Shown here: piece by piece, positions 12,842-14,770 of the stretch
How positions within the stretch are numbered: the first letter of the stretch is position 1
How the letters are laid out: the number at the start of each line of letters is the position of its first letter
Assembly (NCBI GenBank): GCA_009774345.1
Contig: VSNR01000109.1
Coordinates: 1 to 14,770 of the forward strand
Source of the DNA: Lachnospiraceae bacterium
GTDB lineage: Bacteria > Bacillota > Clostridia > Lachnospirales > Lachnospiraceae
Direction: 5' to 3'
DNA: 14,770 bases
Position numbers and translations under genes: made by a program
Notes under the pieces: generated by a model
What the model saw: the letters and a program-made list of their open reading frames with translations, nothing else
Databases searched by the model: none
Told to the model about the DNA's origin: nothing

Positions 12842-14002
12842 GTGGAAAAGGTTACGGAAGATATTATAAATATTGGGGTCAATGATCGGGAGCTCACACT
12901 TTTTGAAGGACAATATGAGGTAAAAAACGGGATGGCGTATAATTCCTACGTCATATTGGACAAGCAGGTTGTCGTGATGGATACAGTGGACCCGCGCGCT
13001 ACAAAGGAATGGCTGCAAAATCTGGAGGAGGCAGTTGGCTCAAGGACTGTTGATTATCTGGTCATTCAGCATATGGAACCAGACCACGGCGGCAGTATCA
13101 TGCAGTTGATGCAGCGCTATCCAGATATGAAATTTGTTGGCAATGCGAAGACCTTTCAGATGTTTCAGCAGTTTTTTGATGTTAATCCGGGCGAAAAGGC
13201 AGTCATTGTAAAAGAAGGGGATACGCTTTGTGCCGGAAAACATACATTACAATTTTTTATGGCGCCGATGGTCCACTGGCCGGAAGTGATGGTCACGTAT
13301 GACCAGACCGAAAAGGTTTTGTTTAGTGCGGATGGCTTTGGCAAGTTTGGCACGCGCGATGCGGATGAGGACTGGACATGCGAGGCAAGAAGATATTACA
13401 TGAATATTTGTGGAAAATATGGAATGCAGGTGCAGGCGCTGTTAAAAAAGGCAGCCGCATTGGAGATCAAGATTATCTGTCCGCTGCATGGACCGGTGCT
13501 GACAGAAAATCTCGGCTATTATATTGATAAATATCAGGTGTGGAGCAGCTATGAACCAGAGGATGAGGGTGTGCTGATTGCCTGTGCTTCCATTCATGGA
13601 CATACCTTGCAGGCGGCAAAGAAAATGAAAGAAATCTTAGAGCAGAAGGGTGCTAAGAAGGTAGTTCTCGCAGATCTGACCAGAGATGACCTTCATGAAG
13701 CCGTGGAGGATGCATTCCGCTACAGCCATATGATCATAGCAGCAGCGTCCTATGATGCCAGTGTATTCCCGCCGATGGAGGATTTCTTACACCGTCTCAA
13801 ATCAAAAAATTATCAGAAGCGCACGGTCGGAATCATTGAAAACGGTTCGTGGGCGCCGACAGCGGCAAAGAGTATGAAGACACTGCTCGAAGGGGCAAAA
13901 CAGCTTACGATAATAGAACCCGTAGTAACAATCCAGTCTGCTATGAAAGCAGAAAATCTTCCACAGATGGAGGCGCTTGCGGAGGGATTGTTAAGGGCAT
14001 AG
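12842..14002 (+). CDS. FprA-family A-type flavodiiron protein
   Basis: This 386-residue protein has the minimal class A layout. The N-terminal metallo-beta-lactamase-like domain (about 1-240) carries every diiron ligand: HMEPDH (His77, Glu79, Asp81), His145 in MVHWPE, Asp164 in FSADGFG and His216 in CPLHGP. A flavodoxin domain follows (about 243-386), with the FMN phosphate loop CASIHGHTLQAA and the ENGSWAPTA loop. These cytosolic proteins reduce O2 to water or NO to N2O, protecting anaerobes; the electron donor (rubredoxin or F420-like) is not encoded here. The start is GTG, set by AAGGAG at 12827-12832. It is probably cotranscribed with kptA 33 bp downstream. Confidence 0.93.
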   Translation: MEKVTEDIINIGVNDRELTLFEGQYEVKNGMAYNSYVILDKQVVVMDTVDPRATKEWLQNLEEAVGSRTVDYLVIQHMEPDHGGSIMQLMQRYPDMKFVGNAKTFQMFQQFFDVNPGEKAVIVKEGDTLCAGKHTLQFFMAPMVHWPEVMVTYDQTEKVLFSADGFGKFGTRDADEDWTCEARRYYMNICGKYGMQVQALLKKAAALEIKIICPLHGPVLTENLGYYIDKYQVWSSYEPEDEGVLIACASIHGHTLQAAKKMKEILEQKGAKKVVLADLTRDDLHEAVEDAFRYSHMIIAAASYDASVFPPMEDFLHRLKSKNYQKRTVGIIENGSWAPTAAKSMKTLLEGAKQLTIIEPVVTIQSAMKAENLPQMEALAEGLLRA

Positions 14003-14035
14003 ACAGTAGAAGCGCATTTTAGCAGGAGAAAATCT

Positions 14036-14587
14036 ATGAAAAAAATGTCAAACGACAGTCTAAGCAAATTCCTCAGCCTCATCCTGCGCCATCATCCAGA
14101 AGCAGCTTATATCGAGCTGGATGAGCACGGCTGGGCAGAGGTAGACCAGTTAATAGAAGGAATTAAGAGGACTGGAAAACGAATCAACAGAGAACTTCTT
14201 GAGGAAATCGTCCGAACAGACAACAAACAGCGGTATTCGTTTAATGAGGATAAGACGTTGATCCGCGCCAATCAGGGGCACAGCATCCCAGTGGATGTTG
14301 AGTTAAAGGAGCAGGAGCCGCCGGAGCTTTTATATCATGGCACTGCTGCAGGATTTCTTGCCAGCATTGAGAGAGAAGGACTTAAACCGATGGGACGGCT
14401 GTATGTACATCTGTCAAAAGATGCCGGGACAGCAGTCAATGTGGGAAAACGGCATGGAAAGCCCGTTGTACTCAAAATTCACAGCAGTGAGATGTACCAT
14501 GATGGGCACGTATTTTATCTGTCTGAAAATGGGGTGTGGCTGACCAAGAAGGTTGAGCCAAAATATTTTGAACGGATTGTCATATAG
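14036..14587 (+). CDS. kptA: RNA 2'-phosphotransferase, KptA/Tpt1 family
   Basis: This 183-residue protein has the Tpt1/KptA layout: LSKFLSLILRHHPE at the start (Arg18), a winged-helix N-terminal lobe with GWAEVDQLIEG, then RYSFNED, IRANQGHS (Arg77, His82), LLYHGTA (His101) and LYVHLSKD. Tpt1 enzymes transfer an internal RNA 2'-phosphate to NAD, releasing nicotinamide and ADP-ribose cyclic phosphate. Bacteria lack the tRNA-splicing pathway that makes this substrate, so the bacterial role is unresolved; repair of damaged RNA is one idea. AGGAG (14024-14028) lies 7 nt before ATG 14036. It is the last gene before a strong terminator and is probably expressed with the flavodiiron gene. Confidence 0.9.
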   Translation: MKKMSNDSLSKFLSLILRHHPEAAYIELDEHGWAEVDQLIEGIKRTGKRINRELLEEIVRTDNKQRYSFNEDKTLIRANQGHSIPVDVELKEQEPPELLYHGTAAGFLASIEREGLKPMGRLYVHLSKDAGTAVNVGKRHGKPVVLKIHSSEMYHDGHVFYLSENGVWLTKKVEPKYFERIVI

Positions 14588-14592
14588 AGTCT

Positions 14593-14637
14593 TTGCGGCA
14601 GCTTGGCGATAGGTTTGGCTGCCGCAATAAATTTTTT
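14593..14637 (+). terminator. Rho-independent terminator after kptA
   Basis: TTGCGGCAGC (14593-14602) and GCTGCCGCAA (14618-14627) form a perfect, G+C-rich 10-bp stem with a 15-nt loop, followed by TAAA and TTTTTT (14632-14637). Confidence 0.9.
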
Positions 14638-14646
14638 GAAAAAGAG

Positions 14647-14675
14647 TTGACAAAAATGTCGAAATAAGATATCAT
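14647..14675 (+). promoter_or_regulatory. Promoter of tRNA-Leu
   Basis: A perfect -35 TTGACA (14647-14652), an optimal 17-bp spacer and TATCAT (14670-14675). Initiation near 14682 is only a few bases before the mature tRNA 5' end. Confidence 0.85.
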
Positions 14676-14686
14676 AAATCTTGTTC

Positions 14687-14770
14687 GCGGAAGTGCTGGA
14701 ATTGGCAGACAGGCAAGACTAAGGATCTTGTGTCGGTAACGACGTGTGGGTTCAAGTCCCATCTTCCGCA
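14687..14770 (+). tRNA. tRNA-Leu, anticodon AAG
   Basis: This is an 84-nt class II tRNA. The acceptor stem GCGGAAG/CTTCCGC is perfect and followed by discriminator A. The D stem is CTG/CAG. The anticodon stem CAAGA/TCTTG encloses loop CTAAGGA with anticodon AAG. The long variable arm is GTCG, GTAA, CGAC, and the T arm GTGGG, TTCAAGT, CCCAT. A34 is expected to become inosine through TadA, reading CUN codons. The window ends at the discriminator, so an encoded CCA cannot be judged. Confidence 0.95.

Noticed and set aside
1..14770. CRISPR array or other regularly spaced repeats
   Set aside because: No short repeat recurs at regular spacing anywhere in the window.

Overview
The window looks like chromosomal DNA from a spore-forming, gut-type member of the Clostridia, most likely Lachnospiraceae. 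The reasons are the cotJ spore-coat operon, a class A flavodiiron protein, strong AGGAGG-type ribosome sites, moderate G+C, and a tRNA-Leu with an AAG anticodon. The family assignment is inference. The first 20 bases match a Nextera transposase end at 18 of 20 positions, and the last base is the discriminator of a tRNA, so the window may be a whole assembly contig.

Layout. (1) 160-3072: a compact operon of two tandem Fic-fold proteins, both with Gln in place of the catalytic Fic His, followed by an AAA ATPase fused to a PD-(D/E)XK nuclease domain. (2) 3174-8860: a complete five-gene STM4015-4014-4013-4012-4011 type cluster: leucine-rich-repeat protein, ATP-grasp protein, sulfatase-fold hydrolase and two radical SAM proteins, the last fused to a HAD domain. 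Its product is unknown. (3) 8979-9975 plus 12561-12641: the cotJA-cotJB-cotJC operon, whose third gene is split. (4) 9949-12560: a 2,612-bp element inside cotJC, carrying a Uma2-type gene, a small gene and a large serine recombinase. (5) 12842-14587: flavodiiron protein and KptA/Tpt1 RNA 2'-phosphotransferase, with promoter and terminator. (6) 14687-14770: tRNA-Leu(AAG) with its own promoter.

The main discovery is the cotJC intervening element. The 5' part of cotJC runs to a 12-bp repeat TTCGGTGAAGCG and then ends after four foreign codons. The missing C-terminal codons lie 2.6 kb downstream, just after a second copy of the same 12 bp, in an open frame ending NFYAFNPEFDK. Precise recombination between the repeats would restore a 198-residue CotJC. 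The recombinase gene ends 20 bp from the right repeat. The predicted excised circle would bring together a perfect 8-bp inverted repeat (CTACTTCA/TGAAGTAG) symmetric about a GA dinucleotide in the core, as expected of a serine-recombinase attP. This is the arrangement of the skin element in sigK, but in a mother-cell coat gene. CATAnnnT elements resembling the -10 of mother-cell sigma factors precede both cotJA and the recombinase operon. A rho-independent terminator sits just inside the left end, and another lies after the restored cotJC stop.
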